From Crocinitomicaceae bacterium (GTDB lineage Bacteria; Bacteroidota; Bacteroidia; Flavobacteriales_D; Crocinitomicaceae), in the NCBI GenBank assembly GCA_023262855.1, contig JALQYQ010000051.1:1-64000 (forward strand): a stretch of 64,000 nucleotides of DNA, in the 5' to 3' direction. Below, piece after piece: positions 8,574 to 16,823 of the stretch; position 1 is the first letter of the stretch, and the number at the start of each line of letters is the position of its first letter. The position numbers and the translations under genes are program-made. The notes under the pieces were generated by a model. That model did no database searches and had not been told where the DNA came from. It worked only from the letters and a program-made list of their open reading frames with translations.

Positions 8574-9929
8574 CTATTCCTTCACCAACTTTAAAGGCGT
8601 ATGCTTCTCACCAATTTGCAATAAGTAATTACCTCTAGCGATTTTAGATAAATCCAACTGGGTTGTTGTTCCGGTTATGGATTCTTCAAGCACCTTTCTG
8701 CCTTGAGGGTCGAAAAGTATGTACTTCTCATTCGATAAGGTACTTGTTGAAATAATGAGTTGATTTGTGGCCGGATTTGGTGCGATGCTAAAGTCTTTGT
8801 TTAATTCTGAAATACCCGTAAAGTCTAGTGACAAATTCAATGTAATTGTACTGTCACAACCCGAAGCATTTGGAATTACTTGTGTATACGTTCCTGATTG
8901 CGTATACGTTTGACCGTTTAGGGTGTAAGAATCTAGTGCCGTTTCTGTGAGGCTTGAGGAGGAAGTCGGTATTAACTCAACATGCATGGTATCCGTTCCA
9001 ATACAACCGTTTGCATCTTGGCCTAAAACTGGATAATCCATTGAAACTGTTGGCATGAAAGGCACGCCATCCACAACCGAGTTGTTCCATACATAATTTG
9101 TTCCACCGGAACCGTTAAGTGTAATAAACTCACCTTCACAAACCGTTTGGTCTGGCCCAGCACTTATTCCTGCCGCAGAATTCAATTGTGCATGGTATAA
9201 ATCTTGAATTTCGCATTGCGTTAATGCACGGTTCCAGATTCCGATGTCGTCTAGTTTTCCTTGATAAAAACGAACCGCCTTATTCGATTTTCCAAACACG
9301 AGATTTGATAATGATAATGTATTCACATTTGTAGAACCGTTGTAAGAGGACGAAATAACGAAAGCACCATCTATATAAATTTTAATGGCATCAAAATTTA
9401 ATCCATCTAAATTTTCATAAGTAAAAACAACATTGTGCCAATTTACATCTATGTTCGTATTACTATATGTTGCTGTGCAAGTTCCATCTGCTCGTGCCGA
9501 TAATCCATTATAATTAAAAAAACCTAATTCAAAATCTCCACCAGCTTGTGCGCAAGAAGCGGAATTACCTCCAAAGGCAATGGCAGAAAAATCATTTGGT
9601 AAAGGGATTGTGGGGATTTGACAATAAAAAGAAACTGTTCGATTTGAATTTCCCAATATCGTGATTGAATTCAATTCAATAAAATCATTCACCCCATCAA
9701 AACTATACGCCTTATTCGCCAAACCAAAACGATCCGTCGTCAACGTAGCACCATTCACTGTTCCATTATTATTCCCACTTTCATCGTTTGCATTGCCATT
9801 GAAAGGCCAATAGCCTACAAGACCGTTGGTTGGGACGTAGTTTGGTACTTGAGCGAAGGAGGAACAAGGAGCAATGAATAAGGAACAAATACTTGTTCCA
9901 ATAAATAAGTGAAGTAGTTGATTTTTCAT
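8574..9929 (-). CDS. LamG-domain secreted protein with T9SS type A sorting domain
   Basis: 451 residues with a signal peptide (LFIGTSICSLFIAPCSSFAQ). Residues ~35-235 form a concanavalin-like LamG/laminin-G_3 domain: GLVGYWPFNGNANDESGN, then AYSFDGVNDFIEL, DDIGIWNRALTQCEI. A PKD/Ig-like linker follows, and the C-terminus (FSIAPNPATNQLIIS ... YILFDPQGRKVLEES ... GNYLLQIGEK...LKLVKE) is the T9SS type A tail. It is predicted to be exported by T9SS and bound to the cell surface. The last ~115 residues are nearly identical to those of the next gene upstream. The stop is 6 bp from repeat cluster A. Confidence 0.85.
   Translation of the reverse strand: MKNQLLHLFIGTSICSLFIAPCSSFAQVPNYVPTNGLVGYWPFNGNANDESGNNNGTVNGATLTTDRFGLANKAYSFDGVNDFIELNSITILGNSNRTVSFYCQIPTIPLPNDFSAIAFGGNSASCAQAGGDFELGFFNYNGLSARADGTCTATYSNTNIDVNWHNVVFTYENLDGLNFDAIKIYIDGAFVISSSYNGSTNVNTLSLSNLVFGKSNKAVRFYQGKLDDIGIWNRALTQCEIQDLYHAQLNSAAGISAGPDQTVCEGEFITLNGSGGTNYVWNNSVVDGVPFMPTVSMDYPVLGQDANGCIGTDTMHVELIPTSSSSLTETALDSYTLNGQTYTQSGTYTQVIPNASGCDSTITLNLSLDFTGISELNKDFSIAPNPATNQLIISTSTLSNEKYILFDPQGRKVLEESITGTTTQLDLSKIARGNYLLQIGEKHTPLKLVKE
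8623..8965. repeat. Copy 1 of a 343-bp duplicated T9SS-tail segment
   Basis: This segment encodes the last Ig-like linker and most of the type A sorting domain. It aligns without indels to 9990-10332 at roughly 90% identity by eye (for example, both read CCAACTGGGTTGTTGTTCCG). The genes' other regions are unrelated, so only the 3' module was copied or homogenised. Confidence 0.85.
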
Positions 9930-9940
9930 GGTTGTTTATA

Positions 9941-11494
9941 TTATTCTTTAATCAATTTCAATGGTGTTTGGCATTCTCCGATTTGAAACAAGTAATTACC
10001 TCTAGCGAGTTTCGATAAATCCAACTGGGTTGTTGTTCCGGTTAAGGATCCTTCAAGCACTTTTCTGCCTTGTGGGTCGAAAAGCGTATACCTCTCGTTC
10101 GATAAGTTATTTGTGGAAATCGTGAGTTGATTTGTGGCCGGATTTGGTGCGATGCTAAAGTCTTTGTTTAATTCTGAAATACCCGTAAAGTCTAGTGACA
10201 AATTCAATGTAATTGTACTATCACAACCTGCAGGATTTGGAATAACTTGTGTGTAGGTTCCTGATTGCGTATAGGTCTGACCGTTTAGGGTGTAAGAATC
10301 CAGTGCCGTCTCTGTGAGGGTTGAGGAGGAAGAGCCATTTGAAACATTGAACGTATCGATAGCACAAGACGTATTCCCATTACTCAAATACAATACATTA
10401 TAATTATCTGATGGGATTACATTGCCAACATCGCCAATTTGTCCATTACTCCATTGATAGTATGTTCCGCAGTATGGGTTGATAATTACTTTTTCTATAA
10501 TAAATGTATAACTACCTGAATTATCACCTAAACAACAATCATAAGCCCCAAAATCCTGCGGATTGCCATCACCGATGATATAGAAATTATATACATGATT
10601 GGGATTATATCCGTCCGGTTCAGGTCGAAATTCCGTTAAACTTCCGAATTGGTTTCCATTGAAACGCCATTGAATATTTTCAATAGGTACTAATGGATAA
10701 TTAGAATATGCTCCGTCAGCTTGGTTTCCGGCCCCTCCTCCATATGAAACAGCATTCTTTACTTTTAACCGATACAGCTGGCCTTTATCTAATGAAACAG
10801 AGGAAATCGTGGTATTATTGATTGGTAAATTAAGGCTATCAACTACCTGATACAAAGTATCACAATTTAAAGGAGGAAGTGTGATTTGAAAAGAATTGTC
10901 GTTACAAGTTAATGTATCGGGAATTTGAATATTTAGTGACGGAATTAAGCTAACAAAAACTGAATCATGTTGATAAGGGGTACAAATTAATTTAAGGAAA
11001 AGTAATTTTTGAGTTCCTATACAAGGGTCAGGAAATTGTCCAGATTGATAAACGAAACTAGTCTTTCCTATTAGACTTCTCAACACAATTGACGTCACAT
11101 CGATATTACATGAGCTAGGAGATGGATTGGTACAGTTGGTATTAGGAGTTCCCCAAAACGCATTTTGAATTCCAGAAATTAAATACCCTGTTGGAACATT
11201 CAGCACTGAAGTGTATCCATTCGATACATCAAATGTATTGCACACTGAAATATCATTTCCTGTTCCAGGATTTAGCGAATAAACATGGTACCAACCTGAT
11301 GAATTGACGACCATCGATTGAGCTACTACCGTTTCACCTTCCCCTTCCTTTGTCCAAACATTCATTGAGGTGGGATTTTGCAAATTTATGGTATAAGATG
11401 ATTGACCACAGACAATTATACTGTCAAGTTGAATTTGCGAAATGACTTGCAAAGAAATCATTGCAAAGAATAAAATTAATAGCGGTTTTTTCAT
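9941..11494 (-). CDS. Secreted protein with T9SS type A sorting domain
   Basis: 517 residues. The signal peptide is LLILFFAMISLQVISQ. The N-terminal ~370 residues are Cys-containing and beta-rich with no family I recognise. They include a repeated 'CNTFDVSNG' / 'CAIDTFNVSNG' motif at either end (residues ~105 and ~378), suggesting Ig-like or propeller modules. The C-terminus (SIAPNPATNQLTIS, FDPQGRKVLEGS, GNYLFQIGE) is the type A sorting tail, shared almost exactly with the downstream LamG gene. It lies 11 bp upstream of that gene and 1 bp downstream of the SIR2-like gene, so all three are probably one transcript. Confidence 0.8.
   Translation of the reverse strand: MKKPLLILFFAMISLQVISQIQLDSIIVCGQSSYTINLQNPTSMNVWTKEGEGETVVAQSMVVNSSGWYHVYSLNPGTGNDISVCNTFDVSNGYTSVLNVPTGYLISGIQNAFWGTPNTNCTNPSPSSCNIDVTSIVLRSLIGKTSFVYQSGQFPDPCIGTQKLLFLKLICTPYQHDSVFVSLIPSLNIQIPDTLTCNDNSFQITLPPLNCDTLYQVVDSLNLPINNTTISSVSLDKGQLYRLKVKNAVSYGGGAGNQADGAYSNYPLVPIENIQWRFNGNQFGSLTEFRPEPDGYNPNHVYNFYIIGDGNPQDFGAYDCCLGDNSGSYTFIIEKVIINPYCGTYYQWSNGQIGDVGNVIPSDNYNVLYLSNGNTSCAIDTFNVSNGSSSSTLTETALDSYTLNGQTYTQSGTYTQVIPNPAGCDSTITLNLSLDFTGISELNKDFSIAPNPATNQLTISTNNLSNERYTLFDPQGRKVLEGSLTGTTTQLDLSKLARGNYLFQIGECQTPLKLIKE
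9990..10332. repeat. Copy 2 of a 343-bp duplicated T9SS-tail segment
   Basis: Partner of 8623-8965: same length, no indels, ~90% identical by eye, and in the same reading frame of the neighbouring secreted-protein gene. Confidence 0.85.
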
Positions 11495-11495
11495 G

Positions 11496-12431
11496 TTATT
11501 TATGTTTAAAAAGTTCTTCTAATTTATTCCATTGTTCATCGAACGTCAAGCCTTTAAATAGTGGTTGAAACCATTCATGCTGAGCATCATGTTTGCATTC
11601 ACATTCGCGCATTTGGAAGATAGGGAGTGTCTCACCATTGGCTCGCTCACGTGAGGTTAATGTATACCACATATCCCATTCGTTGGGTGACATACCTGCA
11701 CCGATTATAATTACAGGGTTATTTATTAATTGTAAATACCAAGTATTGTCCTTTTCGTTGTTCTTTTTCGCTCTTATGTAGTGGTTTCTAATACGTAATG
11801 AGTTTTTAACCATGTAGGCATATCGATGTAATCCTAATACAATACTTTTTCCATCGTCAACATAACCGTGCGGATGCCAATAACGTATTGATCCACGACC
11901 ATCGAAATGAATTTCTTTATGTCGTGTAGAAAGATAGACGCAAGATGATTTAGAGACTTTTTTATTTGCTTCTTTCGGTAAAGAAAAACTGGAGTTATTG
12001 ACAAATTTGCCAACCTGAACGCCTGCTTTCTTGTCAAGCAATAACTCAGGTACCTTGTCAAAATTCAAGGAAATAACATCCGAAACCTTAGCAGGATTGA
12101 AGATTCCGAGTGGATAGCAATTTGTATATTCATCCAATACTTTATCCTGTGCTTCTCTAATAAGTTTTAGAACACACTCAATTAATCGCTCCTCAGTTTT
12201 ATGAGAGTCCTCACACGTAATTTTTTTCGATTGTATGATCTTCTCAAAATCGAGGTGGAATTGACCTGTTAATTCGGTTGAAGGGTTTAGTTCCTTCAGT
12301 AATTTATTCCAAGAGCTGAGAATTGAATCTCCGCCTATTACATTGCGATGAAAACCAGAGCCGAGGATAATTGTGAATTTTACTTTTGGGTTCTTCAATA
12401 ATTTAAGAAACTCTTTGTTGATCAAGTTCAT
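11496..12431 (-). CDS. SIR2-like (NAD-binding) domain protein
   Basis: 311 residues from the ATG at 12431; a longer frame to 12542 would overlap the preceding gene by about 100 bp and lacks conserved features. SIR2-type landmarks in order: FTIILGSGFHRN (nucleotide-binding GxG strand), SSWNKLLKEL, VISLNFDKVPELL (the TTNYD position), WHPHGYVDDGKSIVLG (the catalytic His position) and VIIIGAGMSPNEWDMWYTL (the late GxG-type loop). Family members of this type are often NADases in antiviral defence or orphan regulators. The first loop is GSG rather than GAG, and no partner gene (Argonaute, HerA, ThsB) is nearby. The start is 8 nt after the preceding stop, indicating co-transcription. Function is inferred only. 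Confidence 0.55.
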   Translation of the reverse strand: MNLINKEFLKLLKNPKVKFTIILGSGFHRNVIGGDSILSSWNKLLKELNPSTELTGQFHLDFEKIIQSKKITCEDSHKTEERLIECVLKLIREAQDKVLDEYTNCYPLGIFNPAKVSDVISLNFDKVPELLLDKKAGVQVGKFVNNSSFSLPKEANKKVSKSSCVYLSTRHKEIHFDGRGSIRYWHPHGYVDDGKSIVLGLHRYAYMVKNSLRIRNHYIRAKKNNEKDNTWYLQLINNPVIIIGAGMSPNEWDMWYTLTSRERANGETLPIFQMRECECKHDAQHEWFQPLFKGLTFDEQWNKLEELFKHK

Positions 12432-12439
12432 TATGGTTC

Positions 12440-12829
12440 TTAAGGTACAACGTTGAATTCTAGAATACTGAAAAAATATGGCCTTGCTTGACAAAATTGA
12501 TTTGAAATCATAACAGAAATGATATCCCCAGCCTTTAACCAAATTGGATTGAAATTGGTTGACAATTGCATTTGAGTTCCATTATTATTTCCCCAAACAG
12601 CCAAATAATGATTATTGTATTGTGAATTGTTAAAATATATGCTCACTTCATTGCTATTTGTCCAAGATTCGATTTTCCATATCTTACCAATTGGAACGGT
12701 ATCAATATTTACCAATGTGCACGGACTGGGTGTACCATTTAAAGTTATAACCTGGTTAAATTGTAAATTACCCTGAGCATTTAGTTTAAATGCAAAAGAA
12801 AGAAATAAGAATAAAAAGATGTTTTTCAT
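12440..12829 (-). CDS. Small secreted protein of unknown function
   Basis: 129 residues with a clear signal peptide (IFLFLFLSFAFKLNAQ). The mature ~110 residues are beta-rich, with two Cys (CTLVNIDTVPIGKIWKIES and QFCQARPYF) that could form a disulfide. The 'P.GKIWKIES' motif recurs in small Bacteroidota secreted proteins, but I do not know a named family. There is no T9SS tail. It is encoded between the collagen-like gene (15 bp) and the SIR2-like gene (8 nt) on the same strand. Confidence 0.6.
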   Translation of the reverse strand: MKNIFLFLFLSFAFKLNAQGNLQFNQVITLNGTPSPCTLVNIDTVPIGKIWKIESWTNSNEVSIYFNNSQYNNHYLAVWGNNNGTQMQLSTNFNPIWLKAGDIISVMISNQFCQARPYFFSILEFNVVP

Positions 12830-12844
12830 GTTTTATAATTTAAA

Positions 12845-13867
12845 TTAAAATCCTATTGTAGTGTATATCAACGTGTTTGAATTGCTTCCAGAAATATTAT
12901 TTGAATTCCCATTGCACACAAACTTGGTCTGTGATGAAATTATTTCACCATTATCCAAGACCCCATTCGAATTTACATCCAAGCCAGTTTCAATCTTTGT
13001 TCCACCATTCGCACAATTTGCACCTGCCGCTTCTGTGGTGGTTTTTATCAATGCGTTTAAGCCGTTGGTTCCATTTGTACCAGCAACTCCTTGTGCGCCA
13101 GTGGCTCCGGTTGGACCAGTTAATCCAATTGGTCCTTGAGGACCTGTAGCTCCCGTTGCTCCTGTTGGACCAGTTAACCCAATTGGCCCTTGAGGACCGG
13201 TAGCTCCCGTTGCTCCTGTTGGGCCAGTTAACCCAATTGGACCTTGAGGACCGGTAGCACCCGTTGCACCTGTTGGACCAGTTAATCCAATTGGCCCTTG
13301 GGGACCTGTAGCTCCCGTTGCACCTGTTGGGCCTGTCAACGAAGCAATAAAATCTGATTCAGAACCAACATTTCCTAATGATAACCAAACTTCATAAGCG
13401 CTCAAGCCATTATTTCCATTTGTTCCCGCCGGTCCTTGTGGACCAGTTGATCCTTGGGGACCAGGTGTTCCTGAATTCTCAGCATATAATGCATATGGAA
13501 CACTCATGAATTGTTGTGTACCTATAACTGTGTAATTCGTTCCGCCACTAATATCTACTCCTGTTTCAATAAAATATGGCCCATTTCCCCAATCAATTGT
13601 ATTAAAAGCCCCAGCAATGACTGTACCTTGTCCAATAACAAAATTTACGAGCCCAATATTTGTTGTAGTAGGAGTGAATTTTTCAACATACAATGCAATA
13701 CCAGTTGTTGATCCTTGTAATATTCTTAATTGTATTCCAACAGCAGTGTTGTTTACTGTTGTTCCATTTGCGTTGCGCACAACGGCTTGATAGTTTATTC
13801 CTTGTGGAGCTTGACCTAAAAGAAAAGTAACACTGAGAATAAAGGTAAGAAGCGATAGATATTTCAT
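12845..13867 (-). CDS. Collagen-like repeat secreted protein
   Basis: 340 residues. Signal peptide, then a conserved N-terminal domain ([17 protein letters not shown] ... [12 protein letters not shown]) seen in many Bacteroidota surface proteins and resembling phage tail-fibre heads. Gly-X-Y collagen-like triplets follow, including four identical 18-residue units ([18 protein letters not shown], residues 179-250). The C-terminal domain ([35 protein letters not shown]) is a Cys-paired module that commonly follows such repeats. It is probably a trimeric fibre on the cell surface. The ATG overlaps the preceding gene's stop (TAATG), so translation is coupled. There is no T9SS tail, so the export route is unclear. 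Confidence 0.8.
   Translation of the reverse strand: MKYLSLLTFILSVTFLLGQAPQGINYQAVVRNANGTTVNNTAVGIQLRILQGSTTGIALYVEKFTPTTTNIGLVNFVIGQGTVIAGAFNTIDWGNGPYFIETGVDISGGTNYTVIGTQQFMSVPYALYAENSGTPGPQGSTGPQGPAGTNGNNGLSAYEVWLSLGNVGSESDFIASLTGPTGATGATGPQGPIGLTGPTGATGATGPQGPIGLTGPTGATGATGPQGPIGLTGPTGATGATGPQGPIGLTGPTGATGAQGVAGTNGTNGLNALIKTTTEAAGANCANGGTKIETGLDVNSNGVLDNGEIISSQTKFVCNGNSNNISGSNSNTLIYTTIGF
13118..13333. repeat. Four 54-bp tandem repeats (collagen-like)
   Basis: Each unit encodes [18 protein letters not shown] in the collagen-like gene. The protein copies are identical while the DNA copies differ at scattered third positions (GGACCAGTTAA versus GGGCCAGTTAA), indicating selection on the protein after duplication. 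Repeat number is a likely site of strain variation. Confidence 0.9.
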
Positions 13868-14370
13868 TAGATTGATTTTATGATATTGATTCTTTTGTTA
13901 AAGGTTTTACCGTCACTGAGTATTAAGTGATACATACCAAAAGATAATTGCTCCAATGATAAAATAGTCGATGAATCACTAATAATAATTTCGTAAATTA
14001 CTCGCCCTGAGACATCTGTAATTTGAGCATTCAAATTACTATGATAGCTGTGAACAATGTATATTGAAGAGTTAAACGGATTAGGATAAACATTGATTTC
14101 TAGATTATTCAGTTGTTCAACAAACAGATTTTCAATTGGCTCGGCGTCGAGAAATGCTTTTTTTCTGATTGGCTGATTAAATCCCTGAGAAAGAACATTA
14201 TTAGATGCAACTACATATTGAGTAACTGTTTCACCTATTGTATTGTCTATAGAAAAATTAGAAGAAGTAAATGAATTACCTGCACTGGAAAAAACAGAAT
14301 TTTGAATATCAACTTGTGACAAGCCAACAAAAGTTAATAAAGAAAAAAAAGAAAAAAAGTAAACTTTCAT
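13867..14370 (-). CDS. Short secreted protein with T9SS type A sorting domain
   Basis: 167 residues from the ATG at 14370 (an in-frame ATG at 14394 adds eight polar residues before the signal peptide and is less likely). Signal peptide [18 protein letters not shown] short middle contains [15 protein letters not shown] and LSQGFNQP, a pattern of the small proteins that precede a sorting domain. The C-terminus ([14 protein letters not shown] ... [13 protein letters not shown] ... [19 protein letters not shown]) is a type A tail. Its stop overlaps the start of the collagen-like gene, so the two are translationally coupled and may act together at the surface. Confidence 0.75.
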   Translation of the reverse strand: MKVYFFSFFSLLTFVGLSQVDIQNSVFSSAGNSFTSSNFSIDNTIGETVTQYVVASNNVLSQGFNQPIRKKAFLDAEPIENLFVEQLNNLEINVYPNPFNSSIYIVHSYHSNLNAQITDVSGRVIYEIIISDSSTILSLEQLSFGMYHLILSDGKTFNKRINIIKSI

Positions 14371-14473
14371 TAAGTTTTTGTTTGATACATTCAAAACTAG
14401 CCCTCTTCGATTAGAAACTCCTTGAAAAACGAACGAAACAAAGCTATTTCCCTTATTTCGCTAATTTTTTATC

Positions 14474-15823
14474 CTATTCTCCTACTTGGAATTTCGGATT
14501 CAATTCTATGATTTTCAGCCGCCTATCCAATGGGTGTTGGTGCATGATAAAAATTTCATCGGCACTTAAGCCTGAAACTAAAGTTAACTTTTGACGCAAC
14601 TCTTTTAATAGAACTTCTCTTCGCTTCTTAAGTGTATCAATAGAAATTCCATCTTCGTCTACAAATGCATTTAATCGGGTCAATTCCAAACGACGGTCTT
14701 GGTTTGCTAAGAATAGTTCCAAAATCTGCCTTTCTTTTTCTGTAAGCATTTCAGTTGGGACATTTAAATTCAAGTTTTTATTAAATTTCTTGTTCAAAAA
14801 GAAAATCAAAACAACCACTAGAATAAAACATCCAACCCCAACCAACCAGTATAACCTAGGAGATGATTGAACTTTATCGACAAAAATCGGTCCTGAATAT
14901 ACCTTATTTCGTAAAAGTTGATTGACGGGTAGAACCTGTAATGTGAATTTTTGATTTCCAGAAGAGGCAAGCCAAACCAAAGCTAATTTCCCTGTAGGCT
15001 CAACAATTGTGCGGGCATTTTGATTATCAAATATGTTTTGAAAGGCTGAGAAAGTATTCGTCTCAAAATTAAAACTGAAATAGTAATTTCCAATTGGACT
15101 GTATTCATGTATCTGAGAAAGGGTACCTCGTCCTTTTAATAAATTAGATACTAAAAAAGGATTTATTTCACCACAATACTTCCATTTCTGAGTTAAAAAA
15201 TCAAAAAACCAAGCATCTTTCATCTTTTTTGTTTTCTCTCCTTCAATGTAAAAACCACCAAGTATGTATAATTTCTTTTTTTGGATGTAAAATGGAAAGT
15301 CGCAACGTGGTTCAGGCATTTCACCTTTATTGCCAATTTCAATCCATTCCTTCGTTAAATAATTAAACTTCAACAATGTGTTATTGGTTCGAAAAAGACC
15401 ATAACCGGCAAATTGAAAAATTTGATTCTCTAAAGAAAAAAGTGCAGATCCATATTTATTTCTATGCTTAAATGACCTATCAATTCGACGGATTATCCCA
15501 TTTTTATAGTGGTAAACTTCACCTCCCGAACAATGAACAAAAAACACCTCTTTTGAGGTTGTTATTGGAATAAACTCTCTTTTAAATTTTGAAATAGAAT
15601 CTGAAGAATAAAATTTTAGGTTCTTTTTGTGCCACGTTTTACTTTTGAAACTATAAAAATGAACTAAAGTGCTGTCATCGATACACGAAAATTCTTTGTT
15701 AATCGGATCAAAAAAGAGTAACGGATTATCCGAGCATTCTAATATTTGCTGACTCCTAGAAATAAGACATGTAAGCACAAATAAAACTCCTACAACACGT
15801 CTTAAAGTTAAGAATGAATTCAA
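14474..15823 (-). CDS. Kelch-propeller membrane protein with C-terminal winged-helix-like domain
   Basis: 449 residues. Signal peptide, then kelch-like propeller blades (IFQFAGYGLFRTNNTLLKF, KLYILGGFYIEGE, DAWFFDFLTQKWKYCGE) outside the membrane. One membrane helix lies at residues ~325-344, followed by a basic stretch. A cytoplasmic domain at ~358-449 begins LTEKERQILELFL and continues DTLKKRREVLLKELRQKL, resembling a LuxR/response-regulator-type winged helix. This is a one-component signal-transducer layout: outside sensor, inside DNA-binding or partner domain. It is divergent from the HTH gene at 15949, which suggests a regulatory pair. The HTH assignment of the C-terminus is inference. 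Confidence 0.6.
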   Translation of the reverse strand: MNSFLTLRRVVGVLFVLTCLISRSQQILECSDNPLLFFDPINKEFSCIDDSTLVHFYSFKSKTWHKKNLKFYSSDSISKFKREFIPITTSKEVFFVHCSGGEVYHYKNGIIRRIDRSFKHRNKYGSALFSLENQIFQFAGYGLFRTNNTLLKFNYLTKEWIEIGNKGEMPEPRCDFPFYIQKKKLYILGGFYIEGEKTKKMKDAWFFDFLTQKWKYCGEINPFLVSNLLKGRGTLSQIHEYSPIGNYYFSFNFETNTFSAFQNIFDNQNARTIVEPTGKLALVWLASSGNQKFTLQVLPVNQLLRNKVYSGPIFVDKVQSSPRLYWLVGVGCFILVVVLIFFLNKKFNKNLNLNVPTEMLTEKERQILELFLANQDRRLELTRLNAFVDEDGISIDTLKKRREVLLKELRQKLTLVSGLSADEIFIMHQHPLDRRLKIIELNPKFQVGE

Positions 15824-15908
15824 TGAGTGAAGATTTTAATGGTTAACTGTATGGTTACTGGGATTTAAGCTCAAAAATAACATCTTTTTTACATTTATGT
15901 TTCTTTTA

Positions 15909-15926
15909 TGCGCATTTTATTGCGCA
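15909..15926. promoter_or_regulatory. Paired TGCGCA palindromes in a divergent promoter
   Basis: Two copies of the self-complementary hexamer TGCGCA (15909-15914, 15921-15926) lie 12 bp apart, about one helical turn, in the 125-bp gap between the kelch membrane protein gene and the small HTH gene. An AT-rich TACATTTTTG element follows. The layout would suit an operator for a dimeric HTH protein; the binding protein is not shown. Confidence 0.35.
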
Positions 15927-15948
15927 AATACCTTTACATTTTTGTGAC

Positions 15949-16275
15949 ATGCAACACAAAGGTGAAATCGTAGAAAAAGCAGTGCGTGAGAGTGGTTATT
16001 CTATTACGAAGCTGGCTGCGCGACTTGGTAAGAGTCGCAGATGGGTCTACGATGCCTTTCAAAACAGAAATTTATCCATTGATGTGATTCTGGAAATTGG
16101 TAAGGTTATTTTTTATGATTTCAGCAATGAAATACTCGAACTAAAGCGCTTTAAAGTGAACGCTCAAGATAGTGCACAATTCACTTATCAGGTGGATGAA
16201 AACTCAGTGGAATACTGGAAGAATAAATACCTGGACTTATTGGAGAAATATAATCGAATTTTGGAGGGGAAATAA
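15949..16275 (+). CDS. Small helix-turn-helix DNA-binding protein
   Basis: 108 residues. An N-terminal HTH spans ~5-50: GEIVEKAVRESGYSITKLAARLGKSRRWVYDAFQNRNLSIDVILEIG, a Cro/C1-like or homeodomain-like pattern with helix 3 at SRRWVYDAF. The C-terminal ~40 residues (SVEYWKNKYLDLLEKYNRILEGK) form a short coiled coil likely used for dimerisation, similar to small HTH proteins with C-terminal zippers in Bacteroidota. Divergent from the kelch/TM protein, with two TGCGCA palindromes in the shared promoter, so autoregulation is plausible. Repeat cluster B begins at its stop. Confidence 0.65.
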   Translation: MQHKGEIVEKAVRESGYSITKLAARLGKSRRWVYDAFQNRNLSIDVILEIGKVIFYDFSNEILELKRFKVNAQDSAQFTYQVDENSVEYWKNKYLDLLEKYNRILEGK

Positions 16276-16485
16276 ACGTGGGCTTCGAGAGCATTTCAAC
16301 AAGTTCAATATATCACCTCAGCCTACGTTTATATTTCTTATCAGCCACGAATTTTACAGTTGACTGAGGTTCTCGAAGGCAACACCCCACTGAAACACTG
16401 ACCGCATATTTAACGTTGACTGAGGTTCTCGAAGGCAACACTTAATGAGGTTCTCGAAGGCAACACTTACTGAGCCCTCGTTGCC
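16272..16485. repeat. REP-like palindrome cluster B
   Basis: A long-form unit at 16272-16330 is bounded by AAACGT/ACGTTT with the core split by an AT-rich insert, like 8397-8437. It is followed by inverted-orientation units CTGAGGTTCTCGAAG flanked by GTTG/CAAC at 16359-16383 and 16415-16439, a partial unit at 16445-16463 and a decayed one to 16485. The spacing is irregular and there are no cas genes. The units lie between the HTH gene and the GIY-YIG nuclease gene. Confidence 0.85.
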
Positions 16486-16487
16486 CA

Positions 16488-16787
16488 CTACTTTATATCT
16501 TTCAAATCGCGATAGGCTTTTGCGAACTCTGGGAGTTGCTCAAGTTTTCCTGAAATCAATGCTTCTTTTTTCTTTCTGCTCCAACCTTGGATTTGTTTTT
16601 CTCGGTTAAATGCATAATCGATTCTTGGATATTCCTCAATATAAACCAATTTAATTGGTGGATGTTTTTTTGTGTGGTTTGCACCTTCCCCGTTTTTGTG
16701 TTCAGTAAAGCGTCTGGGTAAATCAATCGTGCTCCCAGTATAATAACTGCCATCGCCACATTCTAAAATGTAAGTCCAACCTTTCAT
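16488..16787 (-). CDS. GIY-YIG nuclease domain protein (single domain)
   Basis: 99 residues, the UPF0213/YhbQ-like size. Motifs: WTYILECGDGSYYTGST (the GIY...YIG strands with the catalytic Tyr), LPRRFTEHKNGEGANHTKKHPP (catalytic Arg) and NREKQIQGWSRKKKEALI (the metal-binding Glu and basic helix). These enzymes nick or cut DNA with a divalent metal; the family's cellular role is not settled. The gene is enclosed by REP-like clusters B and C, and its two flanks carry opposed palindromes. A second, more diverged GIY-YIG gene at 46410 also sits among palindromes. Confidence 0.85.
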   Translation of the reverse strand: MKGWTYILECGDGSYYTGSTIDLPRRFTEHKNGEGANHTKKHPPIKLVYIEEYPRIDYAFNREKQIQGWSRKKKEALISGKLEQLPEFAKAYRDLKDIK

Positions 16788-16823
16788 AGATAATTAATTG
16801 TAAAAGTTGTATTGAAGATAAGA

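Noticed and set aside
8416-8628. 70-residue open frame
   Set aside because: It lies over REP-like units and the 3' end of a gene on the other strand, and has no protein-like features.
11496-12542. Longer start for the SIR2-like gene
   Set aside because: The extra 37 residues overlap the preceding gene in another frame and contain Cys/Phe-rich, non-conserved sequence.
12861-13149. Pro/Val-rich frames opposite the collagen-like gene
   Set aside because: They are the antisense of GPTGATG repeats, which always gives open Pro/Val frames.
16359-16463. CRISPR-like series of 25-bp repeats
   Set aside because: Spacing between repeats is irregular (about 31 and 5 bases), the units are palindromic and occur in both orientations in three places, and there are no cas genes.
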